From positions 3,798,954 to 3,862,953 of the forward strand of contig NZ_CP106738.1 in assembly GCF_025639885.1 (NCBI RefSeq): a stretch of 64,000 nt of DNA. The letters run 5' to 3'. The notes beneath the pieces were generated by a model. It saw only the letters and a list, made by a program, of their open reading frames with translations, was not told the DNA's origin and searched no databases. Origin of the DNA: Roseovarius pelagicus (GTDB lineage Bacteria; Pseudomonadota; Alphaproteobacteria; Rhodobacterales; Rhodobacteraceae). Positions within the stretch are counted from its first letter, which is position 1; the number at the start of each line of letters is the position of its first letter. The position numbers were made by a program, and so were the translations under genes. This document shows, piece after piece, positions 35,070 to 43,541 of this stretch.

Positions 35070-36847
35070 TCGCATATCTCGATCTTTCACAGACCACGCA
35101 GGCGCTGATGACGCTCAGCGTTGTCGCCGTGATGTTCGCACTGTTTGTGCGCGAAACCTATCCGACCGAAGTGGTGGCGTTGGCCGGGGCGGGCACGATG
35201 CTGGCGCTTGGACTGTTGCCATACGATGCGGCGCTGGCGGTTCTGTCGAATCCGGCCCCTTGGACCATTGCGGTGATGTTTGTGATCATGGGCGCGCTGG
35301 TGCGCACTGGCGCGCTGGAGGCGTTCACCTCGCTGGCGGACCGGCAGGCGCGGACCAACCCGAAAGCCGCCATCGCGATGCTGCTGACGCTGGTGGTTTT
35401 CGGATCAGCTGTGATGAACAACACGCCGGTGGTGGTGGTGATGATACCGGTCTTTGTACAATTGGCGCGCACCATGGGCATTTCGGCGTCGCGCTTGCTG
35501 ATCCCGCTCAGCTATGCGGCCATTCTGGGCGGAACACTGACACTGATCGGAACATCAACAAACCTGCTGGTGGACGGTGTGGCAAGGGCGCAGGGGTTAG
35601 AGGGGTTCACGATTTTCGAGATCACGCCGCTGGCGATCGTGCTGGTGATCTGGGGGATGATATATCTGCGCTTCATCGGGCCGATGCTGTTGCCAGAGCG
35701 TGACAGCATGGCTGACATGCTGTCGGACCGCAGCCGGATGAAGTTCTTTACCGAGGCGGTGATCCCGCCCGACAGCAACCTCATTGGGCGTGAGGTCACC
35801 GGTGTGCAGCTGTTCAAGCGCGAGGGCGTGCGCCTGATAGACGTGGTGCGCGGTGACCTGTCGCTGCGCCGCAATCTGGCGGGCGTGGTGCTGGAGGTTG
35901 GCGACCGGGTAGTGCTGCGCACCCAGATGACGGAGCTGTTGAGCCTGCAACGGAACAAAAGTCTTAAACGGGTTGATCAGGTTTCTGCGGTCGAGACCTC
36001 GACCGTGGAAGTGCTGATCACACCGGGGTGCAAGATGGTCGGGCGCTCGCTGGGCGCGCTGCGCCTGCGGCGGCGTTACGGGGTTTATCCGCTGGCGGTA
36101 CACCGTCGGAACCAGAACATCGGACGACAACTGGATGATCTGATTGTCCGGGTGGGCGATACGCTGCTGCTGGAAGGGGCGCCCGCCGATATACAGCGGT
36201 TGGCCAGTGACATGGACATGGTCGATGTTTCGCACCCCTCTGCGCGAGCGTTCCGACGTGGGCATGCGCCGCTGGCGATTCTGGCGCTGATGGGGATCGT
36301 GGTGTTGGCGGGGCTCGGTGTGGCGCCAATCCTGCTGTTGGCGGTAGTGGCGATGGCGGCAGTCCTGCTTCTGCGATGCATTGATGCGGACGAAGCGTTT
36401 TCCTTTGTCGACGGGCGGCTTCTGGCGCTGATTTTCTCGATGCTGGCAGTCGGAGCGGCGTTGCAGGAAAGTGGTGCGGTGGCATTGATCGTGGGTGGCA
36501 TTGCGCCCTATCTGATGCTCTTGCCCGGTGTGGTTGTGATCTGGGCCGTTTATCTGCTGACTTCTGTGTTGACGGAGATGGTCAGCAACAACGCAGTCGC
36601 CGTCGTGGTGACGCCTATTGCTGTCGGGCTGGCAGCGGCGATGGGAATTGATCCGCGCCCGTTGGTAGTGGCGGTGATGGTGGCGGCAAGCGCCAGTTTT
36701 GCCACGCCTATCGGCTATCAGACGAATACGCTGGTTTACGGGCCGGGCGGGTATCGCTTTACCGATTTTCTGCGGGTCGGTGTGCCACTGAACCTGAGTG
36801 TGGGGTTGCTGGCATCGGCGCTGATTCCGTATTTCTGGCCGCTTTGA
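35066..36847 (+). CDS. SLC13/DASS-type transporter with TrkA_C domains
   Basis: This 593-residue protein has the CitT/ArsB-like membrane domain split by two TrkA_C cytosolic modules (residues ~220-390). Membrane motifs include NNTPVVVVMIPVF, ILGGTLTLIGTSTNLLV and SNNAVAVVVTPIA, typical SNT-like sodium/anion-binding loops of SLC13 (one of the pair is altered). The start is GTG 35066, overlapping the previous stop. Substrates of this subgroup are often sulfate, organosulfonates or dicarboxylates; I cannot decide. The second copy of the family lies convergent at 36993-38765. Confidence 0.88.
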   Translation: MIAYLDLSQTTQALMTLSVVAVMFALFVRETYPTEVVALAGAGTMLALGLLPYDAALAVLSNPAPWTIAVMFVIMGALVRTGALEAFTSLADRQARTNPKAAIAMLLTLVVFGSAVMNNTPVVVVMIPVFVQLARTMGISASRLLIPLSYAAILGGTLTLIGTSTNLLVDGVARAQGLEGFTIFEITPLAIVLVIWGMIYLRFIGPMLLPERDSMADMLSDRSRMKFFTEAVIPPDSNLIGREVTGVQLFKREGVRLIDVVRGDLSLRRNLAGVVLEVGDRVVLRTQMTELLSLQRNKSLKRVDQVSAVETSTVEVLITPGCKMVGRSLGALRLRRRYGVYPLAVHRRNQNIGRQLDDLIVRVGDTLLLEGAPADIQRLASDMDMVDVSHPSARAFRRGHAPLAILALMGIVVLAGLGVAPILLLAVVAMAAVLLLRCIDADEAFSFVDGRLLALIFSMLAVGAALQESGAVALIVGGIAPYLMLLPGVVVIWAVYLLTSVLTEMVSNNAVAVVVTPIAVGLAAAMGIDPRPLVVAVMVAASASFATPIGYQTNTLVYGPGGYRFTDFLRVGVPLNLSVGLLASALIPYFWPL

Positions 36848-36918
36848 TCTGACGGAGCACGCTACGCGTGCGCATCTTCATCATTTGCGTCCACGCAGGG
36901 TGGGGGGCTCTGCCCCTC

Positions 36919-36949
36919 GGCCTTGAAAATTCTTGGAATTTTCAAGGCC
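36919..36949. terminator. Bidirectional terminator between two SLC13-type genes
   Basis: A perfect 13-bp inverted repeat, GGCCTTGAAAATT with AATTTTCAAGGCC around a 5-base loop, lies between two convergent genes. The AT-rich inner stem and flanking C/G tracts make it usable from both sides. Confidence 0.7.
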
Positions 36950-36984
36950 TCCCCCGGGATATTTTCGGCAAAAAGAAGCTGGGA
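36950..36984 (+). repeat. Dispersed intergenic repeat (copy C)
   Basis: tcccccgggatattttcggc followed by aaaaagaagctggg resembles the repeat at 16793 in sequence and in its 3'-end position. Confidence 0.5.
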
Positions 36985-36992
36985 CAGGTCGC

Positions 36993-38765
36993 TCAGAGAG
37001 GCCAAAAGATGAGGATCGCAGGAATTGAAACTGCTATGACGATGATTTCCAGCGGCAGTCCCATGCGCCAGTAGTCGCCGAACTGGTAGCTGCCGGGCCC
37101 GAGGATGAGGGTATTGTTCTTGTGGCCGATAGGGGTGAGGAAGGCCGAAGAGGCGGCGATGGCCACAGCCATCAGGAAGGGATCGGGTGAGACATTCAGC
37201 GACTGTGCCATCTGGATCCCCACCGGGGCCGCGACGATGGTGGTGGCGGTGTTGTTGAGAACGTCAGACAAGCTCATCGTGACGACCATCAGCACTGTCA
37301 GGATCACCCAAGGCGGCATGCCCTCCGTCAGGTCGTTCAGCGCGCCCGCGATCAGTTCAGTACCGCCTGCGTCCTGCAATGCCGCCCCAAGCGGGATCAT
37401 AGAGCCCAAGAGGACGACCACGGGCCATTCTATGTGACTGTATAGTTCGTTCAGGGGAACAATCCGTGTGAGCACATAGGCAGTCACAACGAGGCCGAGC
37501 GCGACGGGCAGGTAGATGAGTCCAAAACTGGCGCCGGCGACGGCTGCGCCGAACAGGCCGATGGCGAGCCATGTCTTGCTGTCTTGGGTGACGCTAAGGC
37601 CGCGGGCAGCCAACGGTAGGGCCCCCAACCACTCTGCTACATCATCACCGCGGTCCTTGGGGACGAGCAGCAGCAGAATATCACCGGGTTGGATGGTGGT
37701 TTTTCGCATCTGTTCGGTGATGCGTTTGCCCTGTCGTGAAAGGCCCATGAGGACCGAACGCTGGCGCCAGTGCAGACCAATGGATTGGGCTGTTTTACCG
37801 GCGATGCGTGCGCCTTCGGGCACAACCAGTTCGAGGACATCGAGACCTTCGCCCTCGGCCTCCAACCGTTCCGTACGCTCGGCATCAGAAAAGGCGAGGG
37901 ACAGGGCGGCGCGAAATTCGTCCAGCGCATCGGGCTGCGCCTCCAGCACCAGAACATCGCCCGCGCGCAACACTGAATTCAGTGCCGTGCCATAGCGCCG
38001 TTTGCCATCGCGGATGAGACCGAGGAGGGCGACATCGGTTTTCTGTGCCGTTTCCTGCAATTCTGCCAAGCGTTTGCCGATCTGGTCCGAGTCTTCCGGC
38101 ACAGTCAATTCGGCAATATAGCTGCCTATATCAGAGGTGGCGAGCACGCTGCCTTCGCGTTGTGGAATGAACCGCCAGCCGATGAGGGCGACAAATGCGA
38201 GGCCGGCGATGGCCGCGACGCCGCCGACCGGGGCGAAATCGAACATTCTGAACGGTGCGCCCAACTGTTCTTCGCGGATCGCGGCGATGATGATGTTGGG
38301 CGGCGTGCCGATGAGGGTAACCATCCCGCCGAGGATGGTGGCAAAGCTGAGCGGCATCAGGCTAAGCCCCGGCGCGCGGCCGGCCTTGCGCGCGGTTTGC
38401 ACATCGACAGGCATCAGCAGCGCCAGCGCGGCCACGTTGTTCATAAAGGCCGACAGCACGCCGCCGATCCCGCCCATCAAGGCGATATGCGTCCCGAGCG
38501 CCCGGGAACTGTCGACCATCGTGCGGGTAATCAGGAACACCGCGCCGGAACGTACAAGGCCTGCCGAGACCACCAGAACCAGCGCCACCACCAGCGTGGC
38601 GGGGTGGCCGAAGCCGGAAAAGGCGTCCTTGCTGGGAACGACGCCCAGCACGACGCCGGCCATGAGGGCGGCGAAGGCGACGATGTCATACCGCCACCGG
38701 CCCCAAAGCAGGAGGGCAAAGACGGCACCGAAGAGGGCGAAGAGGATGATCTGATCTGTTGTCAT
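36993..38765 (-). CDS. SLC13/DASS-type transporter with TrkA_C domains (second copy)
   Basis: This 590-residue homologue has the same architecture as the gene at 35066: membrane helices (residues 1-180), a pair of TrkA_C modules (about 205-375) and a second membrane half. SNT-like loops are MNNVAALALLMPVDV with TLIGTPPNIII and DVLNNTATTIVAAPVG. ATG 38765 (MTTDQIILFALFGAV) fits the other copy; the open frame extends to 38981 but with no helix pattern. Substrate is unknown, and sequences have diverged well beyond a recent duplication. Confidence 0.85.
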   Translation of the reverse strand: MTTDQIILFALFGAVFALLLWGRWRYDIVAFAALMAGVVLGVVPSKDAFSGFGHPATLVVALVLVVSAGLVRSGAVFLITRTMVDSSRALGTHIALMGGIGGVLSAFMNNVAALALLMPVDVQTARKAGRAPGLSLMPLSFATILGGMVTLIGTPPNIIIAAIREEQLGAPFRMFDFAPVGGVAAIAGLAFVALIGWRFIPQREGSVLATSDIGSYIAELTVPEDSDQIGKRLAELQETAQKTDVALLGLIRDGKRRYGTALNSVLRAGDVLVLEAQPDALDEFRAALSLAFSDAERTERLEAEGEGLDVLELVVPEGARIAGKTAQSIGLHWRQRSVLMGLSRQGKRITEQMRKTTIQPGDILLLLVPKDRGDDVAEWLGALPLAARGLSVTQDSKTWLAIGLFGAAVAGASFGLIYLPVALGLVVTAYVLTRIVPLNELYSHIEWPVVVLLGSMIPLGAALQDAGGTELIAGALNDLTEGMPPWVILTVLMVVTMSLSDVLNNTATTIVAAPVGIQMAQSLNVSPDPFLMAVAIAASSAFLTPIGHKNNTLILGPGSYQFGDYWRMGLPLEIIVIAVSIPAILIFWPL

Positions 38766-38893
38766 GGAAAGGAGCCTAGACCGAGGTCGGGGGCGCGTCA
38801 CGCGCGGAATGAAAGACGAGGTGCGCTCAGACATTGCTCCCTGCGGTGGGAGGCGATATGAGGGCGTTAAAATCGCATGACGGGAGCGTATCA

Positions 38894-39634
38894 ATGGCCG
38901 GCCACTCAAAATGGGCGAATATCCAACACCGCAAGGGGCGTCAGGACGCGGCGCGCTCCAAGCTGTTTTCCAAGTTCTCAAAGGAGATCACCATCGCCGC
39001 CAAGATGGGCGATCCCGATCCAGAGAAAAATCCGCGTCTGCGACTGGCGGTCAAGGTGGCCAAGGCGCAGTCCATGCCGAACGACAATATCGATCGGGCG
39101 ATCAAGAAATCGCAGGCCGGAGATGCGGAGGATTACGAGGAAATCCGCTATGAGGGCTATGGTCCCGGCGGCGTAGCCGTGATCGTCGAGGCGATGACCG
39201 ACAACCGTAATCGCACGGCCAGTAACGTACGGAGTACATTCACAAAACACGGCGGCAACCTGGGCGAGACCGGCAGTGTGGGGTTCATGTTCGAGCGCAA
39301 GGGGCAGGTCACTTATACCGCTGCGGCTGGCGATGCGGATACAGTGATGATGGCTGCGATCGAGGCCGGTGCCGAGGACGTAGAAAGCGCCGAAGACGGC
39401 CATGTGATCTGGTGCGCGGACAGCGATCTGAACGAGGTGTCAGTCGCGCTGGAGGCCGAGCTGGGCGAGAGCGACGAGACGCAGTTGGTCTGGCGTCCGA
39501 CCACATCCACCGAGATGGATCTGGAGGGCATGCAGAAGCTGATGAAGCTGATAGATGCGCTGGAGGACGACGACGATGTGCAGCGCGTCACGGCCAATTT
39601 CGAAGCCTCCGACGAGGTGATGGAACAGCTCTAA
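38894..39634 (+). CDS. yebC: YebC/PmpR (TACO1)-family protein
   Basis: This 246-residue protein starts [25 protein letters not shown], the invariant family N-terminus, and includes [15 protein letters not shown] and [14 protein letters not shown]. YebC proteins were long thought to be transcriptional regulators, but homologues act at the ribosome. ATG 38894 is chosen for that N-terminus. It is divergent from the SLC13 gene. Confidence 0.96.
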   Translation: MAGHSKWANIQHRKGRQDAARSKLFSKFSKEITIAAKMGDPDPEKNPRLRLAVKVAKAQSMPNDNIDRAIKKSQAGDAEDYEEIRYEGYGPGGVAVIVEAMTDNRNRTASNVRSTFTKHGGNLGETGSVGFMFERKGQVTYTAAAGDADTVMMAAIEAGAEDVESAEDGHVIWCADSDLNEVSVALEAELGESDETQLVWRPTTSTEMDLEGMQKLMKLIDALEDDDDVQRVTANFEASDEVMEQL

Positions 39635-39651
39635 GAACGGCCCGGATCCGG

Positions 39652-39695
39652 CGTCGGTATTGCGTCGGTAACACGTCGGTATTGCGTCGGTGGCT
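39652..39695 (+). repeat. 11-base tandem repeat, four copies
   Basis: Units are cgtcggtattg, cgtcggtaaca, cgtcggtattg and cgtcggtggct, all sharing CGTCGGT. It starts 17 bases after the yebC stop. Confidence 0.85.
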
Positions 39696-39711
39696 GCGTG
39701 TCGGGATACGG

Positions 39712-39744
39712 GGGCCCGGGCTGAAGCCCGACCTACAGAAGGTC
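39712..39744 (+). repeat. REP-like two-hairpin element (copy 1)
   Basis: CGGGCT-GA-AGCCCG is followed directly by GACCT-ACAGA-AGGTC. A related copy at 58485-58517 keeps both hairpins through compensating changes. Confidence 0.65.
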
Positions 39745-40469
39745 GCGGCGCGCGCCACGGTGAAACCTGTCCCGGCCGAGATCAATTGCACGTTTCTGCC
39801 ATGCCCCGCCAGTGCCGCGCCGAGCGCGACCGCGGTACTGCAGAGCGCCCGACGCGCGGTGAGGTCGTTCATCTGACCGGCCTCGTCATGCAGAAAAGCG
39901 ATGGTGGCGCGCAATGCGGACCGGTGACCCTGATGAAACTGGGACGACCGGACTGGCCTGCACATGAGATTGCGACAATCCGACGGAACGGGTTTGTCGG
40001 AGAAACCTGCCATGTCAAAAATCCAGCTTGCCTTGTGATCTGGTGCCCTCTTCGCGGCTGGAGCATAAAACATGACCGAAACGATGCACGGGACCGATAG
40101 ATTTTGCGGCAGTGTATTTTGCTGAAACAGTTTCCCTTGGCGTGTTCCAAACAAAGTGATCTGGAGATTTTACATAGAACTAGATGATGTCGGATGCGCG
40201 ACGTCACGTCTTTGAACCGCTCTGCGTTGTTGTCCGCTTCCAAACAATCTCATTCTCGTAGCTTCGTGCCCTAAACACCGCATGTCCGTTCCGCCCGTTT
40301 GAATTGGACTGCCTGAACTGGCCAGTCTGGATGTGCCCGTATCGTTACGGGTGCGTGGTTAATGCCGAGTGTCGGCGGGTGGGGCTGATTGGGCAATCGC
40401 CGGGTGTGCAGGGTGTCACGGTGGTGTCACGCGGTTCCGTTACCCAAGCCCTAGATGTGCCATGAAATC

Positions 40470-40520
40470 GTGGCTTGTCAGGTAGCGAACACGATATATA
40501 GTGATCCCCAGACAAGCCAC
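40470..40520 (+). promoter_or_regulatory. Inverted repeat flanking a possible -10 box before the HNH gene
   Basis: GTGGCTTGTC (40470-40479) and GACAAGCCAC (40511-40520) are perfect 10-base arms with 31 bases between, containing the AT-rich ATATATAGTG. The gene starts 24 bases later. It may be an operator pair or an RNA hairpin in the leader. Confidence 0.5.
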
Positions 40521-40544
40521 CTCAGATGGGAGCGGCGGGTGATC

Positions 40545-41129
40545 ATGGAAGGTGAGTTCCGAACCGAGTTTGTTCGCGCGCCGGGCGCGTTGAAACAGCA
40601 TCCGGCATTGGTGCTGAATGCCGATTACCGTCCGCTGAGCTACTATCCGTTGTCGTTGTGGTCATGGCAGGACGCGGTTAAGGCGGCCTATCTGGACCGG
40701 GTGGATATCGTCGCGGAATACGACGAGGTGGTGCATTCGCCAACCCTGCAAATCAGGATACCGTCGGTCATTGTCCTGAAGGATTATGTCAAGCCGCAGC
40801 GGCGGGTCGCCTTTACCCGGTTCAATCTGTTTTTGCGCGATGAGTTCTGTTGTCAGTATTGCGGCAGTCGGGGCGATCTGACCTTTGACCATGTGGTGCC
40901 GCGCGCAAAGGGCGGCGTCACCAGCTGGGAGAATGTCGTGGCGGCGTGCAGCCCGTGCAACCTGAAGAAAGGTGCAAAGAGCCTGCATCGAACCGGTATG
41001 GCACTGCGCAAGCCGCCGCGTGCGCCCGAGGCCGAGCAGTTGCGTAATCTGGGACGCAAGTTTCCGCCCGGACATCTGCATGAGAGCTGGGTCGATTTCC
41101 TGTACTGGGATGCCGAACTGGAAGCGTAG
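40545..41129 (+). CDS. HNH endonuclease-domain protein
   Basis: This 194-residue protein has an HNH fold with a zinc knuckle: FCCQYCGS and CSPCNLKKG bracket DHVVPRAKGGVTSWENVV, which holds the catalytic DH and the Asn. The N-terminal half (ALVLNADYRPLSYYPLSLWSWQDAVKA) is a conserved companion region seen in stand-alone HNH proteins of alphaproteobacteria and cyanobacteria. There is no phage or intron context. ATG 40545 follows GGGAG. The biological role is unknown. Confidence 0.88.
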   Translation: MEGEFRTEFVRAPGALKQHPALVLNADYRPLSYYPLSLWSWQDAVKAAYLDRVDIVAEYDEVVHSPTLQIRIPSVIVLKDYVKPQRRVAFTRFNLFLRDEFCCQYCGSRGDLTFDHVVPRAKGGVTSWENVVAACSPCNLKKGAKSLHRTGMALRKPPRAPEAEQLRNLGRKFPPGHLHESWVDFLYWDAELEA

Positions 41130-41240
41130 GCGTCCTGCTGCCCTGTTGGGTCAGGTATTTCGGGAAAGATGAAAGGCGCGGGCATATCGGGCCGGGGCTC
41201 GCATATGCGATGGATCATGCGCTCGACGGCGCGAACGAAA

Positions 41241-41275
41241 ACCGCCCCACCCAGTCTATCTGGTGTGAGGCGGTG
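41241..41275 (-). terminator. Terminator after the bactofilin operon
   Basis: On the minus strand ACCGCC...GGCGGT outer arms and CAC(C)CAG/CTGGTG inner arms form a hairpin followed by TTTTCGTT. It lies about 45 bases beyond the bactofilin stop. Confidence 0.6.
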
Positions 41276-41320
41276 TTGTCGGTAGCGGGTAAGCACCACA
41301 TAGAAGGGTTGAGAGCGAAT

Positions 41321-41863
41321 TCAGCTCTTGCTCTGGGCCGCACCTGAAGGCTGCGCCGCCGAAGGAGCCTGAGCCGGGGCTGCGGCTGCTTTGGATTTGC
41401 CGTTGAGCGGGTCATCCTGACGTTGCACCGAGCCCTCAAAATGAGCACCGGATTCGATGGCGATCGTCTTGTGGATGATGTCGCCCTCGACACGGGCGGT
41501 CGAGGTCAGGCGCACCTTGAGGCCACGCACGCGACCGACGATGCGACCGTTAATGACCACGTCATCTGCGATCACTTCACCCTTGATGGTGGCACTTTCG
41601 CCAATGGTCAGCAGGTGGGCGCGAATGTCGCCTTCTACGGTGCCTTCGACCTGAATATCGCCGGTGGTTTTCATGTTGCCGGTCACATGCAGGTCCGACG
41701 AGAGGACCGATGCGGGCGGTTTCGCCTTTGGGGCGGTCGCCTTGAATTCGCCGGGGGCGGGTGCGGCGGGTTTCGGCGCATCCAGTGATTTGTCTGTGCC
41801 GGAGGGTTTCGGCGCATCGCCCGTCCGGGGGCTCGGGTCGTTGATTTTGCTTTTAGAAAACAT
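41321..41863 (-). CDS. Bactofilin (polymer-forming cytoskeletal protein)
   Basis: This 180-residue protein has a central bactofilin beta-helix (residues ~55-140) made of short repeats such as LHVTGNMKTTGDIQVEGTVEGDI and GEVIADDVVINGRIVGRV. Low-complexity Pro/Ala/Lys tails lie on both sides. Bactofilins polymerise without nucleotide and place cell-wall enzymes. Its start overlaps the end of the M23 peptidase gene by 11 bases, the well-known bactofilin-peptidase pair. Confidence 0.93.
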   Translation of the reverse strand: MFSKSKINDPSPRTGDAPKPSGTDKSLDAPKPAAPAPGEFKATAPKAKPPASVLSSDLHVTGNMKTTGDIQVEGTVEGDIRAHLLTIGESATIKGEVIADDVVINGRIVGRVRGLKVRLTSTARVEGDIIHKTIAIESGAHFEGSVQRQDDPLNGKSKAAAAPAQAPSAAQPSGAAQSKS

Positions 41864-43175
41864 CTCTCGCAGCCTTGATATAGATCATTGGGTTGATAGC
41901 TTTTCCACCTACACGAACCTCGTAGTGTAGGTGTGTGCCGGTCGAACGTCCAGTGCTCCCCATATCACCGATACGGTCTCCGCGCGAGACCCTTTGGCCC
42001 TTTGTGACGCGGATTTTGGACATATGCGCATAGCGGGTTTCAATTCCGAACGCATGTTGGATTTTCACAAGGCGTCCATAGCCCGATTGCCAGCCGGCAT
42101 GGATCACGACGCCATCGGCGGTGGAATGAATCGGTGTGCCGTGCGGCGCGGCGAAATCAGAGCCGCTGTGCATCCGGCCCCAGCGCATGCCAAAGCCCGA
42201 GGTGTAGCGGAAGGCGCTTTTGACTGGGACTGCGAAGGGCGCCTTTTGGGCGGCGATCCGGTAGAGGTTCAACCGATCCATCTGGTTGAGGATTTGGTTG
42301 GCGCGCATAGCGTCGGGCGAGGGGTCCTCGCCACGGGTGGAGAAACTGAGTGGCATCAGCGGGCCACCTTGACCGGAATAGCCGCCACGGACTGTATCAA
42401 GCAGGGATTTGGTGTTCATGCCGGCCGCGCGAAACATTTTGTCCAGCGGTTCGACCGAGATGCTCATTGCATCCTCGAGCTGGCGGAATATCTGATCGTT
42501 CTGATCCTGCATCAGACGGATCTGGTGGGTCATGTCCTCGGCCTGCAGGATTGCATCCTGAGCGTTGGCGGTGACTTTGTCGCGCTCCATCGCGGTGTCG
42601 GCCAGTGCGGCAGTGAGGAAATCGAGCGTCACGGCACCAGCGCCATCATCAGTGGACAATACGCTGCCGCTGCCGGCGCTCTTGGCCATTTCCGCGGTCA
42701 GGGTCGCGGATTTATCGCGGGCGCTATCGCGCTCCTTCATCGTGCGGCGCAGGGTGCTCTGGATCACCTCGATGCCGGTTTCCATTTCGCGCCGCCGGGT
42801 CTCAGAGGCCAGCAATTCGGATTGCATGATCGAGATCTGTGCCAGCGCCGAGTTGAAGCGCGCCTGTGCATCATGTGCCTCTTGGGCGCGGGTGTCGCGT
42901 TCGCGCGACAGCGCGTTGAGGCGGTTCTCGTAGGTGCGCTGGTCGCGTTTGGCCTGTTCGCGGAAATTACCGGATCCGATGCTGTCCATCAGCAGGATGG
43001 CCGTGGCGATGATGGCCCAGGCAACAACGGCCGACGCCCCGGTAAAGGCGATTAGCTGAGTGCCCGACCGCAGCCGGATGAAGCGCGTGTCAGTATCCGA
43101 CCGCAGAAAAACCCTGCGCTCGGGGAAATAACGCTCTAGCAGAGCGTGAATTTTGATCGCTATGCGTGTCCGCAA
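41853..43175 (-). CDS. Membrane-anchored M23-family metallopeptidase
   Basis: This 440-residue peptidoglycan endopeptidase candidate has a transmembrane helix at about residues 41-65, a periplasmic coiled coil (~70-240) and a C-terminal M23 domain. Zinc ligands are visible in HSGSDFAAPHG and HLHYEVR, and YAHMS adds the other His. The start seems to be TTG 43175 after AGGGACAGGG, since no earlier ATG fits. Coupling to bactofilin suggests a role in cell shape, as for LmdC/BacM pairs. Confidence 0.9.
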   Translation of the reverse strand: MRTRIAIKIHALLERYFPERRVFLRSDTDTRFIRLRSGTQLIAFTGASAVVAWAIIATAILLMDSIGSGNFREQAKRDQRTYENRLNALSRERDTRAQEAHDAQARFNSALAQISIMQSELLASETRRREMETGIEVIQSTLRRTMKERDSARDKSATLTAEMAKSAGSGSVLSTDDGAGAVTLDFLTAALADTAMERDKVTANAQDAILQAEDMTHQIRLMQDQNDQIFRQLEDAMSISVEPLDKMFRAAGMNTKSLLDTVRGGYSGQGGPLMPLSFSTRGEDPSPDAMRANQILNQMDRLNLYRIAAQKAPFAVPVKSAFRYTSGFGMRWGRMHSGSDFAAPHGTPIHSTADGVVIHAGWQSGYGRLVKIQHAFGIETRYAHMSKIRVTKGQRVSRGDRIGDMGSTGRSTGTHLHYEVRVGGKAINPMIYIKAARDVF

Positions 43176-43541
43176 GTTGCCCTGTCCCTAGTTGTCCCTT
43201 CCGCCTGGCGTTCTATCTCCGTCGCGCAAGTGTTGCTCCGAAACGTCGCCTTGGCTGCGTCCTACCCTAGACCTTTACAATTCAGCAACTCTTTTGACCA
43301 GAATTATAGCCGAATCGTGGCCAGTTCATGCCGAATGGCAAAAAATCGCCGATATGCAACGGGTTGAAATGGGATTTTCACGCTTGGTCTGCGCCGGATT
43401 GCCGCAGGTTGCCAAATCGGTTGGTGGGGCTGGCAGGAGGAATACCCGGTGTCGGGGTTCCGTGTCGTGCCTGTTCTTGCTTTAGTGCGCATGAGGTATT
43501 CAGCCGCCGTCAGCGCGGCAAATCACACCAAAGGTATCACA
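43176..43541. other. 366-base intergenic region between M23 and sulfotransferase genes
   Basis: The two genes are divergent. TATAAT occurs on the minus strand at 43303-43308, 128 bases before the M23 start, as a possible -10, but I see no good -35. The sulfotransferase frame stays open to 43449, but that extension is not protein-like. No other gene is visible. Confidence 0.35.

Larger units (their letters stand above)
39635..40544. other. 0.9 kb gene-free region rich in repeats
   Basis: No open frame here shows coding character. The stretch holds an 11-base tandem repeat (39652-39695), a two-hairpin REP-like element (39712-39744), and a large inverted repeat just before the HNH gene (40470-40520). 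In the minus frame 39588-40154 a fragment with a signal-like stretch (LCSTAVALGAALAG) is visible, but it lacks a start context and runs through the repeats. This could be the remains of a lost gene. Confidence 0.5.

Noticed and set aside
39588..40154. 188-residue minus-strand frame after yebC
   Set aside because: It runs through the tandem repeat and the REP-like element (giving the repeat-derived FCRSGFSPGP), overlaps yebC and has mixed composition. I treat it as non-coding, perhaps with the trace of an old gene.
41931..43055. 374-residue plus-strand frame opposite the M23 peptidase
   Set aside because: It mirrors the peptidase codons and has no recognisable domain; M23 motifs are clear on the other strand.
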